This document shows, one piece after another, positions 13,484 through 21,003 of a stretch of DNA of 57,779 bases. Each line of letters starts with the position of its first letter. Positions within the stretch are counted from its first letter, which is position 1. The stretch spans positions 1-57,779 of IMG/VR virus record IMGVR_UViG_3300036770_004266. One strand, written 5' to 3'. Below the pieces are notes generated by a model that saw nothing but the letters and a program-made list of their open reading frames with translations, made no database searches and was not told the origin of the DNA. The stretch is from a virus. A program made the position numbers and the translations under genes.

Positions 13484-13606
13484 ATGATGGATATTCTTTT
13501 TTGGGTAGCAGTAGGAGCATTCGTGGGTTGGAATTTTCCCCAACCATTTTGGGCAAAAATACTTCAGAATAAAATACAATCAATGATTGCGAAGAAAGGC
13601 GAATAA
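13484..13606 (+). CDS. Single-span small membrane protein
   Basis: A 40-aa ORF with ribosome site AAAGGAG six bases upstream of ATG. Residues 3-20 (DILFWVAVGAFVGWNFPQ) form a membrane segment, followed by a basic tail. Its stop overlaps the next start (TAATG). It may be a holin- or scaffold-like helper in this envelope cassette, but nothing in the sequence proves it. Confidence 0.65.
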   Translation: MMDILFWVAVGAFVGWNFPQPFWAKILQNKIQSMIAKKGE

Positions 13607-14106
13607 TGGCAGAGAAAAATATCGACGAAGCAGTCGATAAATTAGAAGCAGCAGTAGATCCAAATACCGTTATTAGCATAGGCGGTATTAATTTTACACC
13701 AGCAAAACTAATGATCGCCGGCGGTATTGTTTCCTCTATCCTAGGTGGTCTTTATGGTGCATTTGAAGTATATAAAGACTATATGGATATGAAGGCAGCT
13801 ATCTCCGAATATGTTACACCAGATCTTTCCGGCATAAACGAAAGATTGTCAGTTATTGAAAAAGAAATGCAGGGCACAAAATCTTCCGTGATGGAAGCAA
13901 CCGATTATACTAATGAAATAAAAAATGATCTTAAACGAGATATTCGGCGAATTGAGGGCATAGTTGAAAATGCAGAAAGAACATCAAAAGAATCTGCAAG
14001 AGAAACGATGCAAGATGTTAAGGACGTAAGAAGCGACATTAAACAACTTGAGAAGAACGTAGATGAAAAAATTAAAAAAGCCTTGGATAATCCATTGGCG
14101 CAATAA
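13606..14106 (+). CDS. Membrane-anchored coiled-coil protein
   Basis: A 166-aa protein with an acidic N-terminus, one hydrophobic segment (about 36-58, LMIAGGIVSSILGGLYGAF) and a long charged coiled coil (about 75-160) rich in E, K and R heptads. The layout suits a membrane-bound spanning or tethering protein. It is coupled to the small membrane protein upstream by TAATG. I do not recognise a named family. A spanin-like role is possible because a lipoprotein follows directly. Confidence 0.7.
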   Translation: MAEKNIDEAVDKLEAAVDPNTVISIGGINFTPAKLMIAGGIVSSILGGLYGAFEVYKDYMDMKAAISEYVTPDLSGINERLSVIEKEMQGTKSSVMEATDYTNEIKNDLKRDIRRIEGIVENAERTSKESARETMQDVKDVRSDIKQLEKNVDEKIKKALDNPLAQ

Positions 14107-14117
14107 TAGGAGGCAAT

Positions 14118-14351
14118 ATGAAGTATATTATATTGGCGTGTATTCCTATATTATTAGCGGGATGTGAATTTGAAGTATATAGATACGCTTGCCAAAACCC
14201 AGATAACTGGGATACGGCAGAATGTCAAAAACCTCAGTGTGAGGTGAGTAGGACTTGCCCAGAGCATATCTTTAAATCTGAAACATTAGTAAAAGCGGCA
14301 ACCTCAACTGCAGTTACTGCCGCAAAACCTTTGAAAGGAGAATGTAAATGA
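14118..14351 (+). CDS. Small outer-membrane-type lipoprotein
   Basis: A 77-aa product with a lipoprotein signal and lipobox (IPILLAGC, Cys at about 16), preceded by a perfect AGGAGG. The mature part has six more cysteines, several in pairs, suggesting disulphides in the periplasm. In phage lysis cassettes a small lipoprotein next to a coiled-coil inner-membrane protein often is the outer spanin. That is a candidate reading here; no endolysin is in the window. Confidence 0.75.
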   Translation: MKYIILACIPILLAGCEFEVYRYACQNPDNWDTAECQKPQCEVSRTCPEHIFKSETLVKAATSTAVTAAKPLKGECK

Positions 14352-14737
14352 AAGAGGAAAAAGAAGTGAAAACTAAAGAAAGATTAACTGAAAATGAGTT
14401 AATGGTTCGTCTAAAAGTATTCATTGGCGGATGTCTAGCAATAACATTAATAGGTATCGTATTTACGGTTCTCTATAGTGTCATGTTTGTGACACAACCT
14501 TTAAATGCGATTAGCCCAGTTGATCAAAAGTTCTTTGAACTTATTATTCCAATAGCAACATTTTTAACAGGTACTCTATCTGGAATTATGTTAGCAGGAA
14601 CTGGAGAAAATGCAGCGCTTGCCGGGGCAAGATCCAATATGCCCAAGCCTATGCCAACTCCGGTACCACCTAAACCAGTATCATCTCCTCCGCCTCTCGC
14701 TAAGAAGGATGATATACTAGAAGAGGAAATTGGATAA
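14348..14737 (+). CDS. Two-span membrane protein with Pro-rich tail
   Basis: A 129-aa protein with two predicted membrane segments (about 25-50, KVFIGGCLAITLIGIVFTVL; and 66-88, IIPIATFLTGTLSGIMLAG) and a cytoplasmic or periplasmic Pro-rich tail (PKPMPTPVPPKPV). The ribosome site is AAAGGAG. The start overlaps the lipoprotein stop by 4 bases. The pattern matches small membrane proteins I associate with marine T4-like phages. A holin-like role is conceivable but not shown. Confidence 0.7.
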   Translation: MKEEKEVKTKERLTENELMVRLKVFIGGCLAITLIGIVFTVLYSVMFVTQPLNAISPVDQKFFELIIPIATFLTGTLSGIMLAGTGENAALAGARSNMPKPMPTPVPPKPVSSPPPLAKKDDILEEEIG

Positions 14738-15276
14738 TGGATCCAGTCACAATTCTCGCTGCAGCAACCGCCGCATATAATGGTGTTAAAAAGGCAGTTG
14801 AATTGGGTAGAGAAGTAAGTGACATATATGGCCAGCTCGGACAATGGGCTGGCCATATAGGCGATCTTAAAACATGTATTGAAGGAATAGAAAAGAATAA
14901 CGATAAACCAAAACTTTTTAAAGCGTTAACATTTGAAAAGTCTGAGACTGCCGAAGCATTTGATGTTTTTGCCGCAAAGCAAAAAATGAAAGAGATGGAA
15001 GATGAAATTTTTCATATGTTTATGTATGGTGATCTCTGTCATCTAGGTATAGATGGATATCGAGAATTTAAGCAAATGAGAAAAGATATACATGATAAAA
15101 GACAAAAAATGTTTTTAGAGCAGATTAAAATGCGAAAAGATTTTATACATAATATAAAGATGGGAGTTGCTATAACTGTTACCTTTATTTTATCTGCTCT
15201 TATCATATGGGGTACTATAGAAATTATAGTTAATGGAAAACAAGAAAATGCAAAAATCACTACAGAAAAACTCTAA
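14737..15276 (+). CDS. Membrane protein with long helical domain
   Basis: A 179-aa protein: an amphipathic N-terminus (DPVTILAAATAAYNGVKKAVE), a long charged helical middle, and one C-terminal membrane segment (about 143-165, MGVAITVTFILSALIIWGTIE). The ATG overlaps the previous stop (TAATG). The function is unknown; it belongs to the same late membrane cassette. Confidence 0.7.
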   Translation: MDPVTILAAATAAYNGVKKAVELGREVSDIYGQLGQWAGHIGDLKTCIEGIEKNNDKPKLFKALTFEKSETAEAFDVFAAKQKMKEMEDEIFHMFMYGDLCHLGIDGYREFKQMRKDIHDKRQKMFLEQIKMRKDFIHNIKMGVAITVTFILSALIIWGTIEIIVNGKQENAKITTEKL

Positions 15277-15565
15277 TTATAATAAGTATGATTTAGATAG
15301 TGATGGGGAAGTTTCGGATGATGAACTAAAGGATATGGAAAAAATTGAAGAAATAGAAAGGCAGAATCGCAAACAATCCGCGCAGAGAAGGATGGCATGG
15401 GTTGCTATCTGGAGTATGATAGTATTTACGATAATACTATTTTCACCCATAGTATCTGATACTAGGGTAAACGCACTTGCAGATCTTCTTGGATTATTTT
15501 ATATAGCGCAGGCAGGAATAGTCGGCGCATTCATGGGCGTATCAGCTTGGATGTCTAGAAAATGA
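15233..15565 (+). CDS. EF-hand-like membrane protein
   Basis: A 110-aa protein. Residues 20-32 (DLDSDGEVSDDEL) match an EF-hand calcium loop, DxDxDGxVxxxEL. A charged helix and two membrane segments follow (about 56-75 and 84-103), then a basic end. It overlaps the upstream gene by 44 bases; the ATG at 15248 is an alternative start. Calcium may gate its activity, which would be unusual for a phage membrane protein; this is inference from the loop only. Confidence 0.7.
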   Translation: MENKKMQKSLQKNSNYNKYDLDSDGEVSDDELKDMEKIEEIERQNRKQSAQRRMAWVAIWSMIVFTIILFSPIVSDTRVNALADLLGLFYIAQAGIVGAFMGVSAWMSRK

Positions 15566-15645
15566 TAATAGACAATATGGTATATTGGATGATACAGGCC
15601 TGGTTTCTACCATACTATATCATCCATAACTTATCTAAAAATTAA
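15562..15645 (+). CDS. Tiny aromatic membrane peptide
   Basis: A 27-aa ORF joined to the previous stop by ATGA. Its centre (MVYWMIQAWFLPYYIIH) is hydrophobic and aromatic. It ends the plus-strand island and its stop codon overlaps the stop of the convergent minus-strand gene at 15642 (TTAA). Too short to be certain, but the coupling supports it. Confidence 0.45.
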   Translation: MIIDNMVYWMIQAWFLPYYIIHNLSKN

Positions 15646-15986
15646 GTTATATTGATCTGAGGGGTTTTCGGAGAAATATCCGAAACAGCTTTGCTAAGAT
15701 GACCAGGGACAATTTCTAATCCGCTTCCAAAAATTCTGCTGTATTGATTGTATAGCTCTTCGGCAACTTCCGCTTCCCATACAATTGCAGACTTTTTCAA
15801 TTGCACAGAATGTTCTTTAGTATAACCCGCATAGGGAACTAAAGCCATTTGATGTTGATCCGGTGTTGATCTAGATGCGAGAAGCATAATAGCACAGGGT
15901 TGTTTGATAATTAAATTATCTCCATCCTCAATTGCTTCTCCTACTACTTCCTCACTAGTGATAAGTTTATAAATTTTAATCATCAT
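15642..15986 (-). CDS. Small beta-barrel (Sm-like) hypothetical protein
   Basis: A 114-aa protein with the opening IKIYKLITSEEVVGEAIED and repeated short strands typical of LSm-like small barrels in T4-like phages. A second protein of similar design lies at 47359-47829. Such proteins may bind RNA, but no activity is evident here. The ribosome site is AAAGGAAAT. It is the first minus-strand gene after the plus-strand island and ends convergent with it. Confidence 0.55.
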   Translation of the reverse strand: MMIKIYKLITSEEVVGEAIEDGDNLIIKQPCAIMLLASRSTPDQHQMALVPYAGYTKEHSVQLKKSAIVWEAEVAEELYNQYSRIFGSGLEIVPGHLSKAVSDISPKTPQINIT

Positions 15987-16007
15987 ATTTCCTTTATAAT
16001 ATAATGG

Positions 16008-16028
16008 AAGGGGGCATTGCGCCCCCTT
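16008..16028. terminator. GC-rich hairpin, terminator
   Basis: AAGGGGGC/GCGCCCCCTT forms an 8-bp stem. It follows the stop of nothing on the plus strand and lies 4 bases after the stop of the small gene at 16032 on the minus strand. A short T run follows on the plus strand only, so strand use is unclear; ending the Hsp20 transcript is the likeliest role. Confidence 0.6.
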
Positions 16029-16031
16029 ATT

Positions 16032-16229
16032 TTAATGCCAATGAATACCATTCTCATTACTAGTCTTACGTTTTTCTTCTTCAGAAACTCTTTCTATATC
16101 ATGTAGATTTCTACATTTCCCGTATAGATAAAATTCTGCTTGACGAAGTCTAGCATAAGCGATAGATTCACCGAGCCCTACAAAAAACTCTCCGACTGAT
16201 TTTAAAAAATTAATTAGTTTCTGTTTCAT
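16032..16229 (-). CDS. Small helical hypothetical protein
   Basis: A 65-aa product that overlaps the Hsp20 gene end by 20 bases. It is amphipathic and helical (KLINFLKSVGEFFVGLGES) with a basic, Arg/Glu-rich second half and HWH at the end. No known domain. It is co-transcribed with Hsp20. Confidence 0.6.
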   Translation of the reverse strand: MKQKLINFLKSVGEFFVGLGESIAYARLRQAEFYLYGKCRNLHDIERVSEEEKRKTSNENGIHWH

Positions 16230-16731
16230 CTTCTTCCTCTAAAAGTAATTGCTTATTAGATTTAGAGGATCTGGTTTCAGAATCTCTTTCTTTAACTTCA
16301 ATCTTTTTTGGCTTCTTGTGTTCGGGAATAATTTTTTCTAAAGCAATCTTAAGCATCCCGTTTACCAAAGATGCATCTTTAATCTCAATCTTATCATCGA
16401 GGGCAAAGGTGCGGGTAAAGTTGCGCGTTGCAATTCCTTTATACAACCAGTCGAAGGTATTATTATCTTCATTTGCATTGCCAGTAACAATTAATTTATC
16501 ATCAACGAATTCAATCTCAATCTCAGATTTAGAAAACCCAGCAACAGCAATTTCAATAACGTACTTGTTATCTTCTACTTTCTTAATATTATAGGGAGGA
16601 TAGTTTGGAATATTTTGAGTTAAATCGTCGTGGACTTTAGCCAGACGATTATATGTGTCATCAAATCCTACGAAAAATTTGTCGAAGTCTTTAAAAACGG
16701 AAGGACCAAAAGTAATTTTACCTAGAGTCAT
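16210..16731 (-). CDS. Small heat-shock protein (Hsp20 / alpha-crystallin family)
   Basis: A 173-aa chaperone. The alpha-crystallin domain spans about residues 45-145: YNIKKVEDNKYVIEIAVAGF, then DDKLIVTGN, TRNFTRTFALDD and the closing NGMLKIALEK strand. An acidic tail follows. sHsps hold unfolded proteins for refolding. Phage copies are common in cyanophages and other marine T4-like phages, probably aiding capsid assembly or host proteostasis. The ribosome site is AGGAGAC. Confidence 0.93.
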   Translation of the reverse strand: MTLGKITFGPSVFKDFDKFFVGFDDTYNRLAKVHDDLTQNIPNYPPYNIKKVEDNKYVIEIAVAGFSKSEIEIEFVDDKLIVTGNANEDNNTFDWLYKGIATRNFTRTFALDDKIEIKDASLVNGMLKIALEKIIPEHKKPKKIEVKERDSETRSSKSNKQLLLEEEDETETN

Positions 16732-16741
16732 AATAGTCTCC

Positions 16742-16951
16742 TCACTTAGTAAATACTTTAGCGCATGTTGATTGCATTGTAGAACCAGTTACTTCCCAAA
16801 AAGTTTTAGCAATTTGTTTAGTAAACTCAGTCTGAGCATCTACAAAGTGTTGAAGAGGTTTGCGGACAGATTCATCCTGAACATATTGGTTCAACCAAGC
16901 TGTCTTACCAGATTGAATGGCATCAATAGCCATGTTTGCGTACATTAGCAT
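16742..16951 (-). CDS. Phasin-like small protein
   Basis: A 69-aa helical protein, with ribosome site AAGGAG before the ATG. The stretch HFVDAQTEFTKQIAKTFWEVTG resembles the core of small phasin-family proteins, which coat polyhydroxybutyrate granules in bacteria; related short proteins appear in marine phages. It sits directly upstream of Hsp20 and shares its promoters. The family call is tentative. Confidence 0.5.
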   Translation of the reverse strand: MLMYANMAIDAIQSGKTAWLNQYVQDESVRKPLQHFVDAQTEFTKQIAKTFWEVTGSTMQSTCAKVFTK

Positions 16952-17012
16952 AGTTTGCTCCTTAATTAAGCGAGTTGATTAAAAATGCTACCCTTGCGGC
17001 GTAGCTAATAAT

Positions 17013-17041
17013 AGCATAATATACCTACTATGCTATGTCAA
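17013..17041 (-). promoter_or_regulatory. Early sigma70-type promoter for the Hsp20 unit
   Basis: Minus strand: TTGACA, 17 bases, TATGCT, about 60 bases upstream of the ATG at 16951. It overlaps no coding sequence and lies just after the RegA stop. Confidence 0.7.
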
Positions 17042-17043
17042 TA

Positions 17044-17478
17044 TTATTTATTAAAAGTTGTGCCTTTTTTCTTGCCAATATTATACTTTGTTTCCAACTT
17101 CCAATCATCTTTTTCCCTATGCGAGATGACTTTAATTTGAGACAATGGTGCATGATCTAAGAATTTTTCTGGCTCTACTAAATTAATAAGCCCCCAATCT
17201 ACAAGCAACTTAGCAATAGTATTCCTTCTTTCTAAATCATTGTCGGTCAAGTCTGCAGACTTTCCATCGAGAGCAAAGAGTTCTTTAAAATGAACTATAA
17301 AGTATCTTCCCTGCTTATGAAGTATATGGCAGCTTTGATATAAAATTCTATCCTTACGAGAAGCCACACCAATACGTGTTAACGTTTCTCGGACCTTGAG
17401 GAAATCATCTGGCTCAGCAAGCACGACTTCCAAGGGATAGTACCCTGGGAAATCTATATTAATAATCTGCTCGTTCAT
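17044..17478 (-). CDS. regA: RegA translational repressor
   Basis: A 144-aa protein. Its body closely follows T4 RegA: EPDDFLKVRETLTRIGV, then LYQSCHILHKQGRYFIVHF, then WGLINLV and KLETKYNIGKK. RegA binds early mRNAs at start codons and shuts off their translation. The order gp45-gp44-gp62-regA is as in T4. It has about 12 extra N-terminal residues and a basic tail. The ATG overlaps the gp62 stop by 4 bases. Confidence 0.96.
   Translation of the reverse strand: MNEQIINIDFPGYYPLEVVLAEPDDFLKVRETLTRIGVASRKDRILYQSCHILHKQGRYFIVHFKELFALDGKSADLTDNDLERRNTIAKLLVDWGLINLVEPEKFLDHAPLSQIKVISHREKDDWKLETKYNIGKKKGTTFNK
17045..17052 (-). promoter_or_regulatory. Late-type promoter box AATAAATA near the regA end
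   Basis: NATAAATA on the minus strand, within the last codons of regA, 94 bases upstream of the ATG at 16951. With the early promoter at 17013-17041 it could keep the Hsp20 unit expressed late, when capsids are made. AT-rich context makes chance possible. Confidence 0.4.
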
Positions 17479-17909
17479 TTCTTACCACCCTTTGTTAATC
17501 TCGTTTTTAATTGTTCTAATTGGGATTGACTTAGGAGTGGGAGTACTTGTTTAGCTTTTTCTGTGCTGTAACCATAGTATTCCTTAATAGTCTCCAAATC
17601 ATCTATCTTTTCAGCCTTGATCCATTTATTGAATCTTTTTTTAGGCCTAACAATATTTATAAGGAATTGAAATTGGAGAATTTTATCTAAATGGGGTCTG
17701 GAGTTCATTTCATTTGCAGGAATGACGGTATCATGACCATAGGAAAGTCCTTTATTAACAATATAAGGGTTATACTGTTTTTCGGACCAATCATCGACTA
17801 TAAGATTTTCCTTAGTATGGTGTATGGCATTAATAAAATCAAAGGGCGATATTGCCGGGGACTTATATTCTTCTACCTCTCTTTGGGCCGGTTTCTCATC
17901 AAATAGCAT
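17475..17909 (-). CDS. 62: Sliding clamp loader small subunit (T4 gp62)
   Basis: A 144-aa product starting at the ATG at 17909, chosen because GGAGGAAGG lies eight bases upstream; an in-frame start at 17933 has no ribosome site. The segment SPFDFINAIHHTKENLI, the central MNSRPHLDKILQFQFLIN and RPKKRFNKWIK are typical of the phage clamp loader small subunit. It completes the gp44/62 complex that loads gp45. It lies between the 50-aa gene and regA. Confidence 0.9.
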   Translation of the reverse strand: MLFDEKPAQREVEEYKSPAISPFDFINAIHHTKENLIVDDWSEKQYNPYIVNKGLSYGHDTVIPANEMNSRPHLDKILQFQFLINIVRPKKRFNKWIKAEKIDDLETIKEYYGYSTEKAKQVLPLLSQSQLEQLKTRLTKGGKK

Positions 17910-18051
17910 CGGTATTGCCTTCCTCCACGACATAATAATCGTAGGTCAAGCATTCGTTTGCAATATATAGATCCGCTTCCATCACATTAGAAAAGAATTC
18001 TGTTCTAATTAACACATTACCTTTAAAAAATTTAACTAATATTGTATTCAT
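17899..18051 (-). CDS. Small hypothetical protein inserted before gp62
   Basis: A 50-aa ORF (MNTILVKFFKGNVLIRTEFF...) coupled upstream by ATGA to the membrane-protein gene. It overlaps the chosen gp62 start by 11 bases. It has mixed beta/acidic character and no known domain. The ribosome site is AGGATGAT. The double coupling in a replication operon supports it as real. Confidence 0.55.
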   Translation of the reverse strand: MNTILVKFFKGNVLIRTEFFSNVMEADLYIANECLTYDYYVVEEGNTDAI

Positions 18052-18335
18052 AATATCATCCTAAAAAGACCTACAGAATCAATAGTTACTAATAGCATAT
18101 AGTTGGCAAGCATACCAAATGAACGGCGAGTCCAAGCAGCCCAAGCGTACATAGAACAGCCGAGTATCCATAAAGGATAAAGTACCAGAAGCGGTGGGTT
18201 AGGTACGGTAATAGCCATAATGATACTGCAGCCAATGGAAATACCCCAAGCAAGAAGCTCAATAATAAACCTAATTCTATCGGATGCATAATCTGCCTTT
18301 ATCCACTCCCAGGTCGGGCGTAAAAGATCGTTCAT
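18048..18335 (-). CDS. Three-span membrane protein between gp44 and gp62
   Basis: A 95-aa protein with about three hydrophobic segments (residues 24-43, 48-68, 73-93) after a short charged N-terminus (PTWEWIKADYASDRIRF). It overlaps gp44 by 4 bases (ATGA) and the next gene by 4. A membrane protein in the clamp-loader operon is odd; it could anchor replication factors at the membrane. Function unknown. Confidence 0.65.
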   Translation of the reverse strand: MNDLLRPTWEWIKADYASDRIRFIIELLAWGISIGCSIIMAITVPNPPLLVLYPLWILGCSMYAWAAWTRRSFGMLANYMLLVTIDSVGLFRMIL

Positions 18336-19267
18336 TTAATCTCAATCGTTGCCATAATTTCAGTAAGGCAAGCGACAAGATTAATTTCCTGATCCGCACA
18401 AAAAGCCGACTTATATTGATAGTCTGCAAGTAACAACACAAACTGAGGTACTTGTTTGACCTGATCTGTTAAGGTATCATAAATTTTTCTAAAGAGAGTG
18501 GCTGGGTCATTATCAATATTATTGACAACCCAGGATCGCATTCTTTTCCAGTCTTTTTCTTTTAGCGAAGAAATCAAATCCGACATATTGACTTCGCCTA
18601 GATTAACTAAGATACCTTCATCAATCTTTCCGGAGGATGAATAGCGCTGAAGCTCATTTAGAATTCGTCTATAATCGGGAAAGTGTTTTTCCACAACCTT
18701 CGCAACAGCCTTCGGATCGAACTCTACCTTTTCATATCCAAGGATTTCAGATAAGCGTTTGAAGAATGCTGCCGCAATCTTGGGCTTCTCACCTTTATCA
18801 ATCTTAAACTCAATAACCGAGCATCGGGAATGTAGGGGAGGAATGATTCTATTTTTAAAGTTACAAGTAAAAATGAATCTACAATTCTGAGAGAACTCCT
18901 CAATAAATCCTCGAAGTGCAGGTTGAAAACTCTGCGGATTAGTATAGTCTGCCTCGTCTAAAATAACAACCTTTGTCTTACCTGTAAATGAAACGGTAGA
19001 CGCAAATTGACTTATCTTAGTACGAAGTACATCAATACCATTTTCAAGAGAAGCATTAATAAAGAGATAATCTAATTCCATCTCCTCACACAATGCCTTT
19101 GCTACAGTTGTTTTGCCTACCCCCGCGGATCCACAAAGGAGCATATTTTGAATATCTCCTTTGTCGATCATTTCCTGAAATACTTTTCTTTGATTTGCAG
19201 GAAGAATACATTCACTTATTTTCTTTGGGCGCCATTTCTCTACCCAAAGATATTCATTCTCATTCAT
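18332..19267 (-). CDS. 44: Sliding clamp loader large subunit (T4 gp44)
   Basis: A 311-aa AAA+ ATPase. It opens with the clamp-loader signature WVEKWRPKKISEC, followed by Walker A GSAGVGKT (46-53), Walker B VVILDEADYT (100-109) and the SRC arginine-finger motif HSRCSVIEF (about 147). With gp62 it opens and loads gp45 on primer-template DNA. T4 gp44 has 319 aa. The upstream spacing to gp45 is 17 bases. Confidence 0.96.
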   Translation of the reverse strand: MNENEYLWVEKWRPKKISECILPANQRKVFQEMIDKGDIQNMLLCGSAGVGKTTVAKALCEEMELDYLFINASLENGIDVLRTKISQFASTVSFTGKTKVVILDEADYTNPQSFQPALRGFIEEFSQNCRFIFTCNFKNRIIPPLHSRCSVIEFKIDKGEKPKIAAAFFKRLSEILGYEKVEFDPKAVAKVVEKHFPDYRRILNELQRYSSSGKIDEGILVNLGEVNMSDLISSLKEKDWKRMRSWVVNNIDNDPATLFRKIYDTLTDQVKQVPQFVLLLADYQYKSAFCADQEINLVACLTEIMATIEIK

Positions 19268-19284
19268 AATATAAAACTCCCAGG

Positions 19285-19941
19285 TTAAACTACAGAGTCA
19301 GGTTCCATCGCAATAAAGTACTCGATATTTTTTGTCTCATTCTTAAAGTGGAATACCTTTTTCTTTGAGATAGTTACCGTATAGGCATCTGGGATAATCT
19401 TAAAATTTTCAACTGCCATATGGCAATCAAAATCATTTTCACTTTCGCCAATATTGGCCTTGTAGGTATTAGACGTATCATTCTTTTTATCTCCGACTGT
19501 CAGAGAAACTTTCTTCTCTTTAGAAGATACTGAGATAGTAGGTGCACCGGTAATTGCCGCAGCTTTAGTAATCATGTTCACTTCCTCTGCGGTTAGCTTA
19601 AACTGATAATGATTATCTACGTCAATAGATTTATCGGGTGCTGCTACAATAACATTCGGGCTGGAATAAAAATACTCAAACTTGCCGCCATTCCGTTCGA
19701 TGGTTAAACTCTTTTCTCCAAATTCTACATTCTGATTCTCCATCAGAGTTAGAAGTGCGAGCAAAGAATTTAAATCATAAATTGCGACCTCTTGAGGAAA
19801 ATCCTCGGCAACATCTGCCTTCGCAAAGATGTTTTTTGCTGTACTAATTGTAGAAAGGGACTTGCCTTTTCTAATTAGAATATTACTATTCACCATAGCA
19901 AAATTTTTCAATACTTGGATTGTTTCATTACTAATCTGCAT
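19285..19941 (-). CDS. 45: Sliding clamp (T4 gp45)
   Basis: A 218-aa processivity clamp similar in length to T4 gp45 (228 aa). It starts MQISNETIQVLKNFA, as usual for the family, and carries the two-domain beta pattern of a trimeric clamp. It holds polymerase gp43 and, in T4, gp33/gp55 for late transcription. The hydrophobic-tail partners proposed here are gp43 (SLEGLFE), the DpdA-like protein (SLEELFA), a glycosyltransferase (SLESLFA) and perhaps gp55 (VIDFYAN). The ATG overlaps the upstream stop (TAATG). Confidence 0.94.
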   Translation of the reverse strand: MQISNETIQVLKNFAMVNSNILIRKGKSLSTISTAKNIFAKADVAEDFPQEVAIYDLNSLLALLTLMENQNVEFGEKSLTIERNGGKFEYFYSSPNVIVAAPDKSIDVDNHYQFKLTAEEVNMITKAAAITGAPTISVSSKEKKVSLTVGDKKNDTSNTYKANIGESENDFDCHMAVENFKIIPDAYTVTISKKKVFHFKNETKNIEYFIAMEPDSVV

Positions 19942-20234
19942 TATTTAGACTCCTTAGTTTCAAGATCATGCACATACAACATTATTAAAGCATAGTGTAA
20001 CACCTTCATTATATCTTTTCTATTCCTTCCATCTTTTCTCCCATATCGTTGGGCATACTTAACAATATTTCCCCTGGTGAAACCGATGCCATCTCCATTG
20101 TCAATAATCATTTCAGTAGTTTGAAACTTGTTCTGGGAATAGTGTTCGCTATAAGTACCTTCAATATATTCGGTCAATTCTTTTAAAAGATCCGGTTCAT
20201 TATACTTATAGTCTATCGTTTTGGAATTTCTCAA
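19941..20234 (-). CDS. DUF3310-like protein
   Basis: A 97-aa protein with the segment DGIGFTRGNIVKYAQRYGRK...DIMKVLHYA, the core of the DUF3310 family of small phage proteins of unknown function. No ATG is available: a TTG at 20234 is preferred because GGAG lies eight bases upstream; an earlier TTG at 20255 is possible. It overlaps the preceding glycosyltransferase gene by 29 bases and is coupled to gp45 by TAATG. Confidence 0.7.
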   Translation of the reverse strand: MRNSKTIDYKYNEPDLLKELTEYIEGTYSEHYSQNKFQTTEMIIDNGDGIGFTRGNIVKYAQRYGRKDGRNRKDIMKVLHYALIMLYVHDLETKESK

Positions 20235-21003
20235 TTTCTTTTCTCCAATAATCAAAAGTTACTTGCTCACGGTTTAAAGTTTTTTCCATTAATCCGTATT
20301 CAATATGATCCCAGCTATCTAGGATAATACAATTTAACTTATTATATAATGGATCTAATATAGAAGTCAATACAATTGGAATACTATTCATCGCAATAGA
20401 TTCATAAACTCTATGTGTATCTATACCAAATCCCCTAGGGCAAATACTGTACTTGGAAGTATTTAAATGATCCAAGTACTGACCATAGTCTTCTTTTTGC
20501 TCCACAAATAATATATCTAAATCTTTGGGTATATCTTTTCTGGATTCATGCGTATCGCCAATATAAGTCAACACAATATCATTTAATTTTTCTTTTAGTT
20601 CGGGGAATGGAAAACTACCATTAGGTCTCTCCGAACCTTCTTCCTGAAATCCTATAGGTACCTGCATTATACTATCATTCATCTGAGGTATATTAGTTCC
20701 GACCCAAGATACTACATTTTTGTTCTTTAGTATATTTTCTATGTCGGATAGGGCTGGAGATTTTGCTGCCCTGCCCGTCAACAGATGAAAGGGTACAGGT
20801 ATCTTAGATAAGAATTCTGCATAATAATTTAATAGATCCACTTTGACAAAAATCCTAGAACCTGGCTCAAAATTTTCGGTATCCATTTCTCCAGGAACCT
20901 TTGTATGAGGTACAGTAATACCCATGCTCTCATAATAAGAATTTTCGTAGTCTAATACATAATCCGCCAACCGAGTTAAACTATCATATCTTAATCGTTC
21001 CAT
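20206..21003 (-). CDS. Exostosin-like glycosyltransferase
   Basis: A 265-aa protein, start at 21003 where TAATG joins it to the preceding gene. The C-terminal segment KYSICPRGFGIDTHRVYESI, then IPIVLTSILDPLY, matches the exostosin/GT47-type nucleotide-sugar domain. It is the last transferase of the 10-kb sugar cluster before the DUF3310 gene. Donor and acceptor are unknown. Confidence 0.7.
   Translation of the reverse strand: MERLRYDSLTRLADYVLDYENSYYESMGITVPHTKVPGEMDTENFEPGSRIFVKVDLLNYYAEFLSKIPVPFHLLTGRAAKSPALSDIENILKNKNVVSWVGTNIPQMNDSIMQVPIGFQEEGSERPNGSFPFPELKEKLNDIVLTYIGDTHESRKDIPKDLDILFVEQKEDYGQYLDHLNTSKYSICPRGFGIDTHRVYESIAMNSIPIVLTSILDPLYNKLNCIILDSWDHIEYGLMEKTLNREQVTFDYWRKEIEKFQNDRL

Noticed and set aside
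17910-17933. Upstream ATG of gp62
   Set aside because: No Shine-Dalgarno before it, whereas GGAGGAAGG precedes the ATG at 17909 at a proper distance.
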